NCBI RefSeq assembly: GCF_003852425.1
Contig: NZ_QAJN01000001.1
Coordinates: forward strand, 633,987 to 697,986
Direction of reading: 5' to 3'
DNA: 64,000 nucleotides
DNA from: Paucibacter sp. KBW04
GTDB lineage: Bacteria > Pseudomonadota > Gammaproteobacteria > Burkholderiales > Burkholderiaceae_C
In this document: one piece after another, positions 1-8,163 of the stretch
Numbering within the stretch: position 1 is the stretch's first letter
Layout: each line of letters begins with the position of its first letter
The notes under the pieces: model-generated
What the model was told of the DNA's origin: nothing
Database searches by the model: none
The model's input: the letters and a program-made list of their open reading frames with translations, nothing else
Position numbers and translations under genes: made by a program

Positions 1-366
1 GAGCTCTTTGAGGCCGCTGCAGTCGTTGTCCAGCCGGCGCAGGTCGGGGGCGATGCCCCCGGAGATGGCTTCAAGCCCGTGGCAGCGGGCGCAGTTCTGG
101 CCAAAGGCCGAGCTGCCGACCTTGATGGCGGCTTCGTTCTGGCGATAAGGGTTTTCGCTGCGCCAGCCCTCGCCCAGGCGGGGCAGGCTGGAGGTGTCCA
201 CCGCCTGGGGAGTGACATCGCCATGACTCCAGACCAGGCCCGTGCCGCCCAGCAGCAGGGCCAGGGCAAGGGCCGAGGCGCGCCAATGCAAGGGCTTGCT
301 CAGGCCCGGGCTGGGCGCTGGCAGGCCTTGCTTGCGGGTGTGGGAAGAGGGGCTTGGCTGGCGCAT
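1..366 (-). CDS. pedF: Cytochrome c-550 PedF-like (3' end outside window)
   Basis: Periplasmic class I cytochrome c expected to carry electrons from a quinoprotein alcohol dehydrogenase. The ATG at 366 follows GGAGACAAACC. The 122 visible residues show an N-terminal hydrophobic signal segment (WRASALALALLLGG), then WSHGDVTPQAVDTSSLP, and a heme site CARCH after SAFGQN. The frame stays open to base 1, so the C-terminus, including the Met ligand region, is missing. It reads away from the AcoR-like regulator, and a near-perfect sigma-54 promoter lies 61-76 bases upstream. The PedF assignment rests on the N-terminal sequence pattern and the PQQ gene neighbourhood. Confidence 0.75.
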   Translation of the reverse strand, partial: MRQPSPSSHTRKQGLPAPSPGLSKPLHWRASALALALLLGGTGLVWSHGDVTPQAVDTSSLPRLGEGWRSENPYRQNEAAIKVGSSAFGQNCARCHGLEAISGGIAPDLRRLDNDCSGLKEL

Positions 367-426
367 GGTTTGTCTCCGCTTTGGGCTTTGGATTTGGGCT
401 GGGTTGCTGTGGCTTTGCCAAGCTTG

Positions 427-442
427 TGCAAAGTCCATGCCA
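427..442 (-). promoter_or_regulatory. Sigma-54 (-24/-12) promoter of pedF
   Basis: On the minus strand the sequence is TGGCATGGACTTTGCA. It fits the RpoN consensus TGGCAYR-N4-TTGCW at every fixed position, with GG and GC separated by 10 bases. The pedF ATG begins 61 bases downstream. The adjacent divergent gene encodes a sigma-54-dependent activator, which supports the call. Confidence 0.75.
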
Positions 443-450
443 CGCGGGCC

Positions 451-467
451 TGTCCCAATCTGACACA
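451..467. promoter_or_regulatory. Candidate activator-binding inverted repeat
   Basis: TGTCC-N6-GACACA, resembling TGTTC-N6-GGACGA upstream of the alcohol dehydrogenase (14886-14902) and TGTTC-N6-GGCACA upstream of the aldehyde dehydrogenase (16797-16813). These could be sites for the AcoR-like protein. This copy is only 9 bases from the -24 element, unusually close for an enhancer. The partly palindromic TGTTCCATGGACA at 483-495 is an alternative. Inference only. Confidence 0.3.
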
Positions 468-691
468 GATCAAACTGGGGAATGTTCCATGGACAAGTTT
501 TGCTCCGGCGCGCAGCATGGGCCTGGGTGTTCAAAAGAGCGTGAACACCGGTCCGGCTCGGCTTCAGAGCGAGCTTTCTGCCCATAGGCAGGGCCATGCG
601 GGCGAGCGGCGAGCAGCCAAGCCATGGATCGATGACCGGTGCGCGCGATGAGAGACAAGCTGCTTTGGGCAGCGCAAAAAGGAAGACCTTG

Positions 692-2983
692 ATGTCCACG
701 ACTTCCAATCCTGCGCTTGGCAACGCGTCTGCATTGCCGCGTGCCGAATTCATCGAGCGGTCCCATCAGCGCAGTGCGGGTCTGGGCCTGTCCCGGGCGG
801 AGAAGCGCGAAGTCGAACCCATGGTGCGCAGCGACCTGACCCTGGCGCGTGAGCGCAATCAGCGTCTCTATCTGCATGCCGCGCCGGTGATGCATATGCT
901 GTTTGAGCAAATCATCAATACCGAAAGCATGATCGTGATGACCGACGCGGCCGGCACCATTCTTCACTCGGTGGGCGACGATGATTTCCTGGCCCGCGCC
1001 GATAAGGTGGCCCTGGCGCCCGGCGCCAACTGGGCCGAGCATTCGCGCGGCACCAATGCGATTGGCACGGCCTTGTTCGAGGGTTCGCCCACGCTGATTC
1101 ATGGCCCCGAGCATTTCATGCACGCCAATAATTTCCTGACCTGCTCGGCCGCGCCCATCTTTGACCCCCGCGGCAATATGCTGGGCGTGCTCGATGTGAC
1201 CGGCGATCACCGCAGCTATCACCAGCACACCATGGGCTTGGTGCGCATGTCGGCCCGCATGATTGAGAACCACTGGCTCTCCGACGATTACAACAACCGC
1301 CTGCGCCTGCACTTCCACAGCCGGGCCGAGTTCATCGGCACGCTGCTGGAGGGCATTCTGGTGGTGGGGCCGGATGGCAAGCTCTTGGGTGCCAATCGCG
1401 GGGCGCTTGATCAGCTGGGCTTGAGCGGCGCGGCCTTGCGGGCGCAGACCCTCACCAGCTTGCTAGGCACGACCACGGCCGCCATTTACGACCATTTCCG
1501 CATGCCTTTGTCGGCGCCCATGCGTCTGAGCCTGGTCAATGGCCAGAGCTTTTATGTCAGCGCCCGCTTTGACTGGCCCTCGCGCCCGGTGGTGGCGGGC
1601 CTGGGTTTACTCAAACCCGATCAGCAAGAGGCGGGCGCCTTCGATGGCGCGGCTGCGGGCGGCCTGAACAGCGACAGCGGCCCGGTGCGCTCCTGGCTGC
1701 CCGGCGCTGAGGCTTGCGAGCCGGGCTCCGTTGAGCAAGGGGTGGGCATGGAGCGTTCGGCACGCAAGCTCGGGGCCCCGCCAGCGCTTGCGGCCCAGCC
1801 TGGCGAGCCCGGTCATAAACTTTCGGGGCTGCAATATCTGCGCACCGGTGACGCCCAGGTCGACACCTTGGTGCAGAAAATTCAACGCATTCTGGACCGC
1901 GACATCCCCTTGCTGATCCTGGGCGAAACCGGCACCGGCAAGGAGTTGCTGGCGCGTGCCGTGCATGTGGATTCCAAGCGGGCGCGCCAGCCCTTTGTGG
2001 CCGTCAACTGCGCCTCCATCCCCGAGTCCCTGATCGAGGCCGAGCTGTTTGGCTATGAGGACGGCGCCTTCACCGGCGCGCGCCGCAAGGGGGCGACCGG
2101 CCGCATCGTGCAGGCCAATGGCGGCACTCTGTTCCTGGATGAAATTGGCGATATGCCTCTGCCTCTGCAGGCGCGGCTGCTGCGGGTTTTGCAGGAACGC
2201 AGCGTGACGCCGCTGGGCTCTAACAAATCGATCCCGGTGGACATCGCGGTGTTCTGCGCCACCCACCGCAATCTGCGCGAGATGATCGCCGCTCAGTCCT
2301 TTCGTGAGGACTTGTACTACCGCCTCAACGGCCTGGCCGTGCGCATCCCGGCCCTGCGTGAGCGCAGCGATCTGGATGTGATCGTGCGCCGCATCTTGCT
2401 GGCCGAGCGGCCCCATGATGTGCCAAGCTTGAGCCCGCAGGTGGCCGAGCTGTTCATGGCCTATCACTGGCCCGGCAATATTCGCCAGCTCTCCAATGTC
2501 TTGCGCACGGCGGCGGTGATGTCGGCCGGCGAGGCCCAGATCACCAGCGCCCATCTGTCCGACGATTTTTTGGAGGATGCGGGGGCCCAGCAGTCGCAGC
2601 GGGCCTCGCCTGCCGCGCCCCAACGCGAAGTGATAGAGAAACTGAGCGAGGCCACAAGTCCGCAGGGTCTGCCAGCACAGGCTTGTTCAGGCTTTGCGGG
2701 CCAGGTGGGCGCTCTCGATCCCTTGCTCGCTCAGCAACAGGCCGAGGTCGCCATGCGGGCCAGTCTAAGCCCCTTGAGTTCCATGAGCTCCATGAGCTCC
2801 TTGGGCCACGAGGCCAGCCTGGGCCATACCCTGGAGCAGGCCGAGATCGAAATGATTCGCGCGGCCTTGGCGGCCGCGGGCGGCAATATCTCGGCCGCCT
2901 CCAAAAAGCTGGGCATCAGCCGCAACACCATTTACCGCAAGCTGCACTGGAACAACACGCCAGCCGTGACCAAGAGCTCTTGA
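692..2983 (+). CDS. AcoR-like sigma-54-dependent transcriptional activator
   Basis: Enhancer-binding activator of RpoN promoters, 763 aa. ATG 692 is chosen because GGAAGA sits 6 bases upstream; an in-frame ATG at 596 has no ribosome site. The order is an N-terminal GAF-type sensor (about 60-200, with GTNAIGTALFEG), a PAS-like segment (about 220-310), an AAA+ domain with Walker A GETGTGKE (411-418), the sigma-54 contact loop GAFTGA (458-463) and FLDEIGD, then a Fis-type helix-turn-helix at the C-terminus (NISAASKKLGISRNTIYRKL). The domain plan is that of AcoR regulators of acetoin and alcohol catabolism. Its neighbours and the RpoN-type sites nearby suggest it controls the PQQ ethanol-oxidation genes. 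The inducer is unknown. Confidence 0.9.
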   Translation: MSTTSNPALGNASALPRAEFIERSHQRSAGLGLSRAEKREVEPMVRSDLTLARERNQRLYLHAAPVMHMLFEQIINTESMIVMTDAAGTILHSVGDDDFLARADKVALAPGANWAEHSRGTNAIGTALFEGSPTLIHGPEHFMHANNFLTCSAAPIFDPRGNMLGVLDVTGDHRSYHQHTMGLVRMSARMIENHWLSDDYNNRLRLHFHSRAEFIGTLLEGILVVGPDGKLLGANRGALDQLGLSGAALRAQTLTSLLGTTTAAIYDHFRMPLSAPMRLSLVNGQSFYVSARFDWPSRPVVAGLGLLKPDQQEAGAFDGAAAGGLNSDSGPVRSWLPGAEACEPGSVEQGVGMERSARKLGAPPALAAQPGEPGHKLSGLQYLRTGDAQVDTLVQKIQRILDRDIPLLILGETGTGKELLARAVHVDSKRARQPFVAVNCASIPESLIEAELFGYEDGAFTGARRKGATGRIVQANGGTLFLDEIGDMPLPLQARLLRVLQERSVTPLGSNKSIPVDIAVFCATHRNLREMIAAQSFREDLYYRLNGLAVRIPALRERSDLDVIVRRILLAERPHDVPSLSPQVAELFMAYHWPGNIRQLSNVLRTAAVMSAGEAQITSAHLSDDFLEDAGAQQSQRASPAAPQREVIEKLSEATSPQGLPAQACSGFAGQVGALDPLLAQQQAEVAMRASLSPLSSMSSMSSLGHEASLGHTLEQAEIEMIRAALAAAGGNISAASKKLGISRNTIYRKLHWNNTPAVTKSS

Positions 2984-3466
2984 TCACAGCAGCAGGGCGA
3001 TCACAAACACGCCTATCATCATGAAGGCCAGCACCACCTTGGCGATCAGGCCCACCATGATGCCCAGCCAAGTTGCCAGGCCGACCTTAAGGGCTCGGCC
3101 CTCGTCCCGGCGGGCCAGATACTCGCCCAGGGCCGCGCCCAGCAAGGGCATGAAGAACACACCGATCAGGCCCATGAAGAGCCCGGCCACCGTGCCCAGG
3201 GCCGCGCCCGCGATGGCCTGCTTGCTGGCCCCGGCCTTGCGTGCGCCTAGCAGACCGGCCACATAGTCCAGCACCCAGGCCAGCACGGCCATGGCGCTGA
3301 TCAGGGCCAAGCTCCAGGGTCCCACTTGCTTGAAGTCCCCCACCCAGGCCCCCAGCACGATGCCGCCCAAGACCAGGGCGGTGCCGGGCAGGGCCGGCAG
3401 CACCGTGCCGATCAAACCCAGCACGATCAGGCCCACACTCAAAATCCACCAGCCCGTATCCGCCAT
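2984..3466 (-). CDS. DUF456 family membrane protein
   Basis: Small integral membrane protein of about 160 aa with Gly/Ala/Leu-rich helices, matching the pattern of DUF456 proteins (start GWWILSVGLIVLGLIGTVLP, later GARKAGASKQA and a Gly-rich helix pair). Start ATG 3466 (MADTG) has GGAGGG 7 bases upstream; an ATG five codons earlier overlaps that ribosome site and is less likely. The stop abuts the convergent regulator stop without a gap. It is probably co-transcribed with the gene starting at 4518. Function unknown. Confidence 0.8.
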   Translation of the reverse strand: MADTGWWILSVGLIVLGLIGTVLPALPGTALVLGGIVLGAWVGDFKQVGPWSLALISAMAVLAWVLDYVAGLLGARKAGASKQAIAGAALGTVAGLFMGLIGVFFMPLLGAALGEYLARRDEGRALKVGLATWLGIMVGLIAKVVLAFMMIGVFVIALLL

Positions 3467-3525
3467 CCCCTTGCCCTCCATAACTGTTTTGTTGAGCAGA
3501 ACAGATGGGGCTGCTCAGCCGACTT

Positions 3526-4518
3526 TCAAGGCGCGGCCGGTTGGAAGAGCTGGGGCTCCAGCTCCTTCCACAAATGTTGCAGATTGAGCGGATGGCGCAG
3601 CGCGTAGCTGGGCAAGGCGGCGAACTCGGGCAGGGCCAGACGGGGGTCTTGCACATCCAGCGCTTGACCGGCTTGCAGCTGCGCCCAGACTTTGGCGCGC
3701 AAGGCCTCGATGTAAGCGATATGCCGGGCCAGGCTGCCCGTTTGGCCTGCGGCATTTTGTTCGGCCTCGCCCTGCTCGCCCAGCAGCCGGGCCGAGCCGG
3801 CAAACTTCTGCAAGGAGCGCAGGGCGAGCAGGAACAGATCGCTGCGGCTTTTCTGCAGATCGGGCACATCGCCCACCCACACCAGGCCTTGGGCCAGCAC
3901 CGTGCCGCTGTCGCGGTGGCGCAGCACCAGCACATGCTCGCCCATGCCGCGATCCAGGTTCAGCCAGTCAAAGGGGCCCAGCTCGGGTGCTTGCACCGCC
4001 TGCTTCGGTGTGCGAATCGTCTCGGGCAGCAGGCTGGCGCCCACCACGGGCCCCAGCTTGGCGCGCAGTTTGTCCTGGCACATCTGGCAGCGCTTGTTCA
4101 TCAAGGCCATCACCTCGGGCAAGGCCCAGATGCGGGCCGGCTCAAAAGCGATATTGCCCATGGCCAGCTCGGGCGTGGCGCGGCTGTTGATCAGCTCGCT
4201 GGGCAGGCGCTGGAATTGGGTTTGCAAGGCGCAAGCCAGGCGCGCGCCAAAGGCCGGCGTGGGCCCGCTGCCGACCAGCCACAGCGACTCGGGGGCCTTG
4301 GCGTCCTGGGCCACAAAAAGCTGGCTGGTCAGGCCGCCGTTGCTGGCATTGGGTTCGCCTCGGGCAGCGGCAATGCGCCACAAGCCCGGGCCCACCGGCA
4401 GCAGCTGGGGCCAGCCGGCGGATTCGCTGGCGGGGCAGGGGCTGGCGGTGTCTGCCTGCGCTTGGGCCAGCGCCGGGGCCAGCAGCAGTAGCAGCAAGAT
4501 CAGGCCTTGGGACAACAT
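3526..4518 (-). CDS. Secreted metallo-beta-lactamase-fold protein, degenerate active site
   Basis: Exported protein of 330 aa with a signal peptide (MLSQGLILLLLLLAPALAQA). ATG 4518 has GGAG just upstream. The fold is suggested by NGGLTSQLFVAQ, LWLVGSGPTPAFG and INSRATPELAMGN (109-121). This last segment aligns with the HxHxDH zinc motif of MBL hydrolases, but all four ligands are changed: R112, T114, E116 and L117. A CxxC motif (RCQMCQDK) follows, as in quinoprotein-associated metallohydrolase relatives. It diverges from the pqqB-like operon. It probably has a non-catalytic or altered role in the quinoprotein system; the family assignment is by motif only. Confidence 0.65.
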   Translation of the reverse strand: MLSQGLILLLLLLAPALAQAQADTASPCPASESAGWPQLLPVGPGLWRIAAARGEPNASNGGLTSQLFVAQDAKAPESLWLVGSGPTPAFGARLACALQTQFQRLPSELINSRATPELAMGNIAFEPARIWALPEVMALMNKRCQMCQDKLRAKLGPVVGASLLPETIRTPKQAVQAPELGPFDWLNLDRGMGEHVLVLRHRDSGTVLAQGLVWVGDVPDLQKSRSDLFLLALRSLQKFAGSARLLGEQGEAEQNAAGQTGSLARHIAYIEALRAKVWAQLQAGQALDVQDPRLALPEFAALPSYALRHPLNLQHLWKELEPQLFQPAAP

Positions 4519-4618
4519 CTGCTCCAGTCTGCAACAAAGGCGGTGCAGCTTGGCGCAGTTGAGGGCCAAGGCATGCGGGGAAATGCGGGGCCGAGCCGGT
4601 TGCGCATACCGCTGGCTT

Positions 4619-4634
4619 CGGCATGGATATTGCG
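4619..4634 (+). promoter_or_regulatory. Probable sigma-54 promoter of the pqqB-like operon
   Basis: CGGCATGGATATTGCG keeps GG-N10-GC and the GGCATG / TTGC cores of the RpoN consensus; only the outermost bases differ. The first large gene starts 137 bases downstream. Four such sites near quinoprotein genes make chance less likely, but expression is untested. Confidence 0.55.
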
Positions 4635-4645
4635 GTGACACAGGC

Positions 4646-4774
4646 ATGACAAGGACTTTCATCAAAGGGCTGGGGCAGGCGGTGGCGCTGTCGGCCTATG
4701 CCCTGCAACAAGCAAGAAACCTGCCCCGAATCAGCGTGGCCCAGCTTGCCATGGGGGAGCCGAGCCAGCCATGA
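4646..4774 (+). CDS. Possible 42-residue leader peptide
   Basis: An ATG at 4646 opens a frame (MTRTFIKGLGQAVALSAY...) that ends in a TGA overlapping the ATG of the PqqB-like gene (ATGA). It begins almost at the predicted sigma-54 start point, with no good ribosome site. It lacks the Glu-x3-Tyr pair of the PQQ precursor PqqA, so it is not PqqA. It may be a coupling leader or chance. Confidence 0.2.
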   Translation: MTRTFIKGLGQAVALSAYALQQARNLPRISVAQLAMGEPSQP

Positions 4775-5616
4775 AGATTTTGGTCTTGGGCGCGGCTGCC
4801 AGCGGTGGATTACCGCGTTGGAACTGTGCGTGTTCGCAATGCCAGGGCCTGCGCCAGCAGGCGGGTGAGGGGGCCATGACACAAAGCGCCTTGGCGATCT
4901 CGGCCGATGGCCAGGCCTGGGTCTTGGTCAATGCCTCGCCCGATATTGCCGCGCAGATTCGCGCAAACCCGGTCTTGCAGCCCGGCCCGGATGCGGGGGG
5001 CAGCAGCCCCATCAAGGCCCTGGTCTTGCTGGATTCGCAGCTGCAAAGCGTGGCCGGCCTGCTGAGCCTGCGCGAGAGCCGCCAACTGGAGGTCTATGCC
5101 ACGCCCATGGTGTTTGAGGACCTCACCGATGGCTTGCCCTTGCTGCCCGTGCTGGAGCAGTACTGCGCCGTGCGCTGGCACCCCTTGCCGGTGGCGGGCA
5201 CGCAGACCGCCGCCGAGTTTAGCATCCCCGGCTTTGAATCCCTGCGCTTTGTGGCCCTGGCTGTGCCCGGCCAGCGCCCGCCCCATGCGCGCCAGCGCGA
5301 AGCCAGCGTGGGTGACAACATCGCCTTGTGGGTGCAGGACCTGCGCGGCGCGCAGAGCCTGATGTTTGCACCGCTGCTGGCAGCGGAGCCGGAGGCCTGG
5401 GGCGCTGAGGAGGCAGGCACCGAGGGCGGCACCTGGCAGTTCTGGCAGCGTCAAGCCGATTGCTGGCTGCTGGACGCACAAGCGCCCGAGGCCTGGCAGG
5501 CGCGGGCGGCCGGCCGCCGCATCCTGACCCGGCTGGGCCATGCGGCCTCTGGGCCTCAGAGCCAGGAACAGGCCGCGCTGGAGCAGGCCTTTGACGGCAT
5601 GGTGATCGAGCTATGA
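4771..5616 (+). CDS. PqqB-like protein with altered active site
   Basis: 281 aa, close to the size of PqqB, the MBL-fold protein of PQQ biosynthesis. It has the PqqB N-terminus (MKILVLGAAASGGLPRWNC), the Cys cluster WNCACSQC (C19, C21, C24), TQSALAIS, NASPDIAAQI and the C-terminal DGMVIEL. In typical PqqB the later motif reads TDAxIDHxxGLL; here it is LDSQLQSVAGLL, so the Asp and His are Q92 and S93. No other pqq gene is in the window. It heads an operon with channel and two-component genes, so it may be a specialised paralogue rather than the biosynthetic PqqB. Confidence 0.8.
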   Translation: MKILVLGAAASGGLPRWNCACSQCQGLRQQAGEGAMTQSALAISADGQAWVLVNASPDIAAQIRANPVLQPGPDAGGSSPIKALVLLDSQLQSVAGLLSLRESRQLEVYATPMVFEDLTDGLPLLPVLEQYCAVRWHPLPVAGTQTAAEFSIPGFESLRFVALAVPGQRPPHARQREASVGDNIALWVQDLRGAQSLMFAPLLAAEPEAWGAEEAGTEGGTWQFWQRQADCWLLDAQAPEAWQARAAGRRILTRLGHAASGPQSQEQAALEQAFDGMVIEL

Positions 5617-6311
5617 AGCCCCTCAGCTGGACCCTGCCCCAAGCCAGGAGCGCGCCGCCCAGGCCGCAGCTGCCGCTGCACGAGCCCCTGTGGCTGGAAT
5701 GGTTGGCCCTGGCGGGCTTGCTGGGTTTTGCGGCCTGGCTGCTGGGCCTGCGCGGGATTTGGGCCCTGTTATTGCGCAGCGATCCGACCGGCATCACCTT
5801 GCTGATCCTGCTGGTCTTTGCCGCCGCGTCGCTGTGGTGTGGCGCACGCTCCCGCTTGCTGCAGGCGCAAAGAGAGGCCTTGGGCAGGCCCCAGGATGGG
5901 CAGAGCTGGGCGGCGGAGTTTTTGCGCACGGCCAACTCGCCCGAGGCCGAGCAAAACACCGCCCTGGACCTGCTGCTGGAGCGCAGCCACGGCCCGCATG
6001 GCGCGGCCTGGTGGGTCAACAGCCTGCAGCTCAAGCTGGGCTTGCTGGGCAAGGTGGTGGGTTTCTCCATCCTGGCGATCAATATCAGCAGCATGCAGAG
6101 CTTTGACCCGACCCAGACCCAAGACCTGCTGCGCAGCCTCACCTCCGGCCTGGGCGTGGCCTTGCTGAGCACCATGGTGGGCCTGGTGGGCAATATCTTG
6201 CTGGGCCTGCAGCTCACGCGACTAGACCGTTATGCCGACGCCCTGGTGAGCGATATCCAGCGCGCCGGCCTGGCCCTGGCGCACAGCCAGGCCGCAGGGG
6301 CGCCCGCATGA
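5613..6311 (+). CDS. MotA/TolQ/ExbB-like proton channel protein
   Basis: Inner-membrane protein, 232 aa. It has two N-terminal membrane spans (about 28-48 and 57-75), a cytoplasmic stretch, then the paired helices typical of ExbB/TolQ: LKLGLLGKVVGFSILAINI and the Gly-rich SLTSGLGVALLSTMVGLVGNILLGL. ExbB-family proteins form the proton channel with ExbD/TolR partners, and the next gene is such a partner. It overlaps the PqqB-like gene by ATGA, indicating translational coupling. What it energises is not shown; the TonB-dependent receptor at 9976 is a candidate. Confidence 0.7.
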   Translation: MKPLSWTLPQARSAPPRPQLPLHEPLWLEWLALAGLLGFAAWLLGLRGIWALLLRSDPTGITLLILLVFAAASLWCGARSRLLQAQREALGRPQDGQSWAAEFLRTANSPEAEQNTALDLLLERSHGPHGAAWWVNSLQLKLGLLGKVVGFSILAINISSMQSFDPTQTQDLLRSLTSGLGVALLSTMVGLVGNILLGLQLTRLDRYADALVSDIQRAGLALAHSQAAGAPA

Positions 6312-6934
6312 ATGCCAGAGGACAGCGCGCGCGGGGCGGCGGGGGTCCGCGCGAGCCCGAGGTCGACCCCTTTTACGACATGCTCTTCAATCTGCTGATT
6401 GCCTTCGTCTTCTGCTTCATCGTGGCCTTGCTGGCGATGAACCCCAAGGCGCTGAAGGCCGGCGACATCCCCTCCAAGGCCGAGTACATCATCAATGTGA
6501 GCTGGCCCGACAACAATCCGAACGACATCGACACCTGGGTGCAGGACCCGGCCGGCAATCTGGTCTGGTACCGCCAGCGTGAGGCCGGCCTGATGTATCT
6601 GGACCGGGACGACCGAGGCGACGCCAACGACGCGATTTTGATCAACGGCCGCCGCATCACCAGCCCTTTTCGCCAGGAGGTGGTGACGCTGCGCGGCATC
6701 GTGCCTGGCGAGTACACCGTGAATTTGCAGTACTACCAGTCGCGCAACGGCCAGCCGGTGGAGGTGAGTGTGAATGTGATCAAGGTCAACCCACGCGCCG
6801 AGGTGGTGTTTTACGGCCAGCTCAAGCTGGCCAAGCCCGGCGATGAAGCCACGGCCACGCGCTTCACCGTGCAGGCCGATGGGCAGGTGGTGCAGGTCAA
6901 CACCCTGCCCAAATCCTTGGTGCAAAACTTTTGA
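6308..6934 (+). CDS. ExbD/TolR-like membrane anchor with unusual periplasmic domain
   Basis: 208 aa. The N-terminus (EVDPFYDMLFNLLIAFVFCFIVALL) matches the single span of ExbD/TolR, including the essential Asp (D24). Beyond it the periplasmic part is not the usual ExbD domain. It contains SWPDNNPNDIDTWVQDP and an Asp-rich LDRDDRGDANDA that looks like a metal-binding loop. The start overlaps the ExbB-like stop (ATGA). It likely pairs with the preceding gene as stator and anchor; the external domain may sense or bind a ligand. Confidence 0.65.
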   Translation: MNARGQRARGGGGPREPEVDPFYDMLFNLLIAFVFCFIVALLAMNPKALKAGDIPSKAEYIINVSWPDNNPNDIDTWVQDPAGNLVWYRQREAGLMYLDRDDRGDANDAILINGRRITSPFRQEVVTLRGIVPGEYTVNLQYYQSRNGQPVEVSVNVIKVNPRAEVVFYGQLKLAKPGDEATATRFTVQADGQVVQVNTLPKSLVQNF

Positions 6935-6941
6935 GGCCCGC

Positions 6942-7436
6942 ATGAGCTTGCCCTTGTTGCTCAGTCTGGTGGCCCTGGCCTTTGTGGCCTTGCTGGCCTT
7001 GTTGTGGTCGCGCTGGCCGGCCTGGCTCAAGGGCCTGCTGGTGCTGAGCCTCAGCGTGTTCTATTTCTTTGCCGCCGAGGCGGTGAGCCAGCTGGCCGGC
7101 TGGCCCTCGGCCGAACCCCTGCCCGAGCAGTTTGTGCTCTTGGCGGCCGTGATCGAAGAGCCCAGCAACAAGCGGCTGGGTAGCTTGCAGCTGTGGGTCC
7201 AGCCCTTGGAGGAAGGCAAGCCCACCGCGCAGGCACGGGCCTTCAGCCTGGCCTATCGCAAGGATCTGCATGCCTTGCTGAACGAAAGCCTCAAGAAAAC
7301 CCGCGAGGGCGTCACCCAGGTCGGCAGCGCCACGCTGAAAAAAGGCCAGGGCGGCCTGGCCTGGCTCAGGCCCAGCGGCAGCGAGCAGCAGGTCAAGCTG
7401 CGCGATCTGCCCGTGCCCCAGCTGCCGGAGAAATGA
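6942..7436 (+). CDS. Membrane protein of unknown function
   Basis: 164 aa with two N-terminal hydrophobic helices (about 2-22 and 27-50) and a soluble C-terminal part rich in Lys, Gln and Glu. ATG 6942 is 7 bases after the preceding stop, with a weak GAGG site. I do not recognise a family. Its place between the ExbD-like and lipoprotein genes suggests a part in the same envelope complex. Confidence 0.7.
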   Translation: MSLPLLLSLVALAFVALLALLWSRWPAWLKGLLVLSLSVFYFFAAEAVSQLAGWPSAEPLPEQFVLLAAVIEEPSNKRLGSLQLWVQPLEEGKPTAQARAFSLAYRKDLHALLNESLKKTREGVTQVGSATLKKGQGGLAWLRPSGSEQQVKLRDLPVPQLPEK

Positions 7437-7440
7437 GGCC

Positions 7441-8163
7441 ATGCGCAAGCTGCTCGCCTTCGCTCTCTTGGCCCTGCTTTTGCAATTTTTGCAGGCCTGC
7501 CGAGGCGGCGCGGGCGTGCCAGACTACTTTCCCCTGGAGGCCGGGCACCGCTGGACCTATCGGGTGCAGACTCAGCTGGACGATGGCAGCCCGCCGGAGC
7601 AGGAAGTCTTGCGCATCGCCAGCCTGGGGGCGCAACGCCTGGCCGTGCTGGGCGATGCCGAAGCCTGGTGGCGCCAGGGCGATGCCGGGGTGGACTACTG
7701 GCTGCGCCGCGATGAGAGCGGCATCTACCGCGTGGCCAGCAAAAGCTTGGTGGACGAGCAGCCGAAGGCCGATCAACCGGTTCGTTATGTGCTGAAGGCC
7801 CCCTTTGTCGTGGGCAGCAGCTGGCAGGCCGACACCACGGCCTATCTCTTGATGCGCAGCAATGAGTTCCCGCGTGAGATCCGCCATGTCCACCCCCACA
7901 TCCTCATGACCTACCAGATCAGTGCCACGGCGGTGGCGCTGGCCACGCCGGCCGGGCAGTTCAAAAACTGCCTGGTGGTCAGCGGCCTGGCCACCTTGCG
8001 CTTGTATGCCGACCCTGCCACCGGTTGGCGCGACCAGCCCTTGCGCAGCAAGGAGTGGTATTGCCCCGGCGTCGGCCTGGCCCGCCTGGAGCGCAGCGAA
8101 CCCGCCCACACCGCATTTCTGCGCGGCGGCGAGCGGGTCTTGGAGCTGGAGGCCTACGAATGA
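7441..8163 (+). CDS. Lipoprotein of unknown function
   Basis: 240 aa. A signal peptide ends in a lipobox LLQFLQAC, giving Cys20 as the lipidation site. The mature part starts with YFPLEAGHRWTYRVQ, a pattern seen in bacterial lipoproteins with beta-rich domains. It is 4 bases after the previous stop, and its own stop overlaps the kinase start (ATGA). It probably sits at the periplasmic face and may feed the kinase; this is inference from operon order. Confidence 0.7.
   Translation: MRKLLAFALLALLLQFLQACRGGAGVPDYFPLEAGHRWTYRVQTQLDDGSPPEQEVLRIASLGAQRLAVLGDAEAWWRQGDAGVDYWLRRDESGIYRVASKSLVDEQPKADQPVRYVLKAPFVVGSSWQADTTAYLLMRSNEFPREIRHVHPHILMTYQISATAVALATPAGQFKNCLVVSGLATLRLYADPATGWRDQPLRSKEWYCPGVGLARLERSEPAHTAFLRGGERVLELEAYE

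Larger units (their letters stand above)
367..691. other. Divergent intergenic region pedF / AcoR-like regulator
   Basis: This 325-base gap separates two diverging genes. It holds the pedF sigma-54 promoter (427-442) and two TGT/ACA inverted repeats (451-467; and TGTTCCATGGACA at 483-495). The regulator start at 692 is preceded by GGAAG. I saw no convincing -35/-10 box for the regulator and no small gene. Confidence 0.6.

Noticed and set aside
4550-4565. TGGCGCAGTTGAGGGC as a sigma-54 site
   Set aside because: GG-N10 does not land on GC, so the essential spacing fails; the site at 4619 is better.
4646-4774. PqqA precursor peptide before the PqqB-like gene
   Set aside because: No Glu-x3-Tyr motif and no ribosome site; kept only as a low-confidence small frame.
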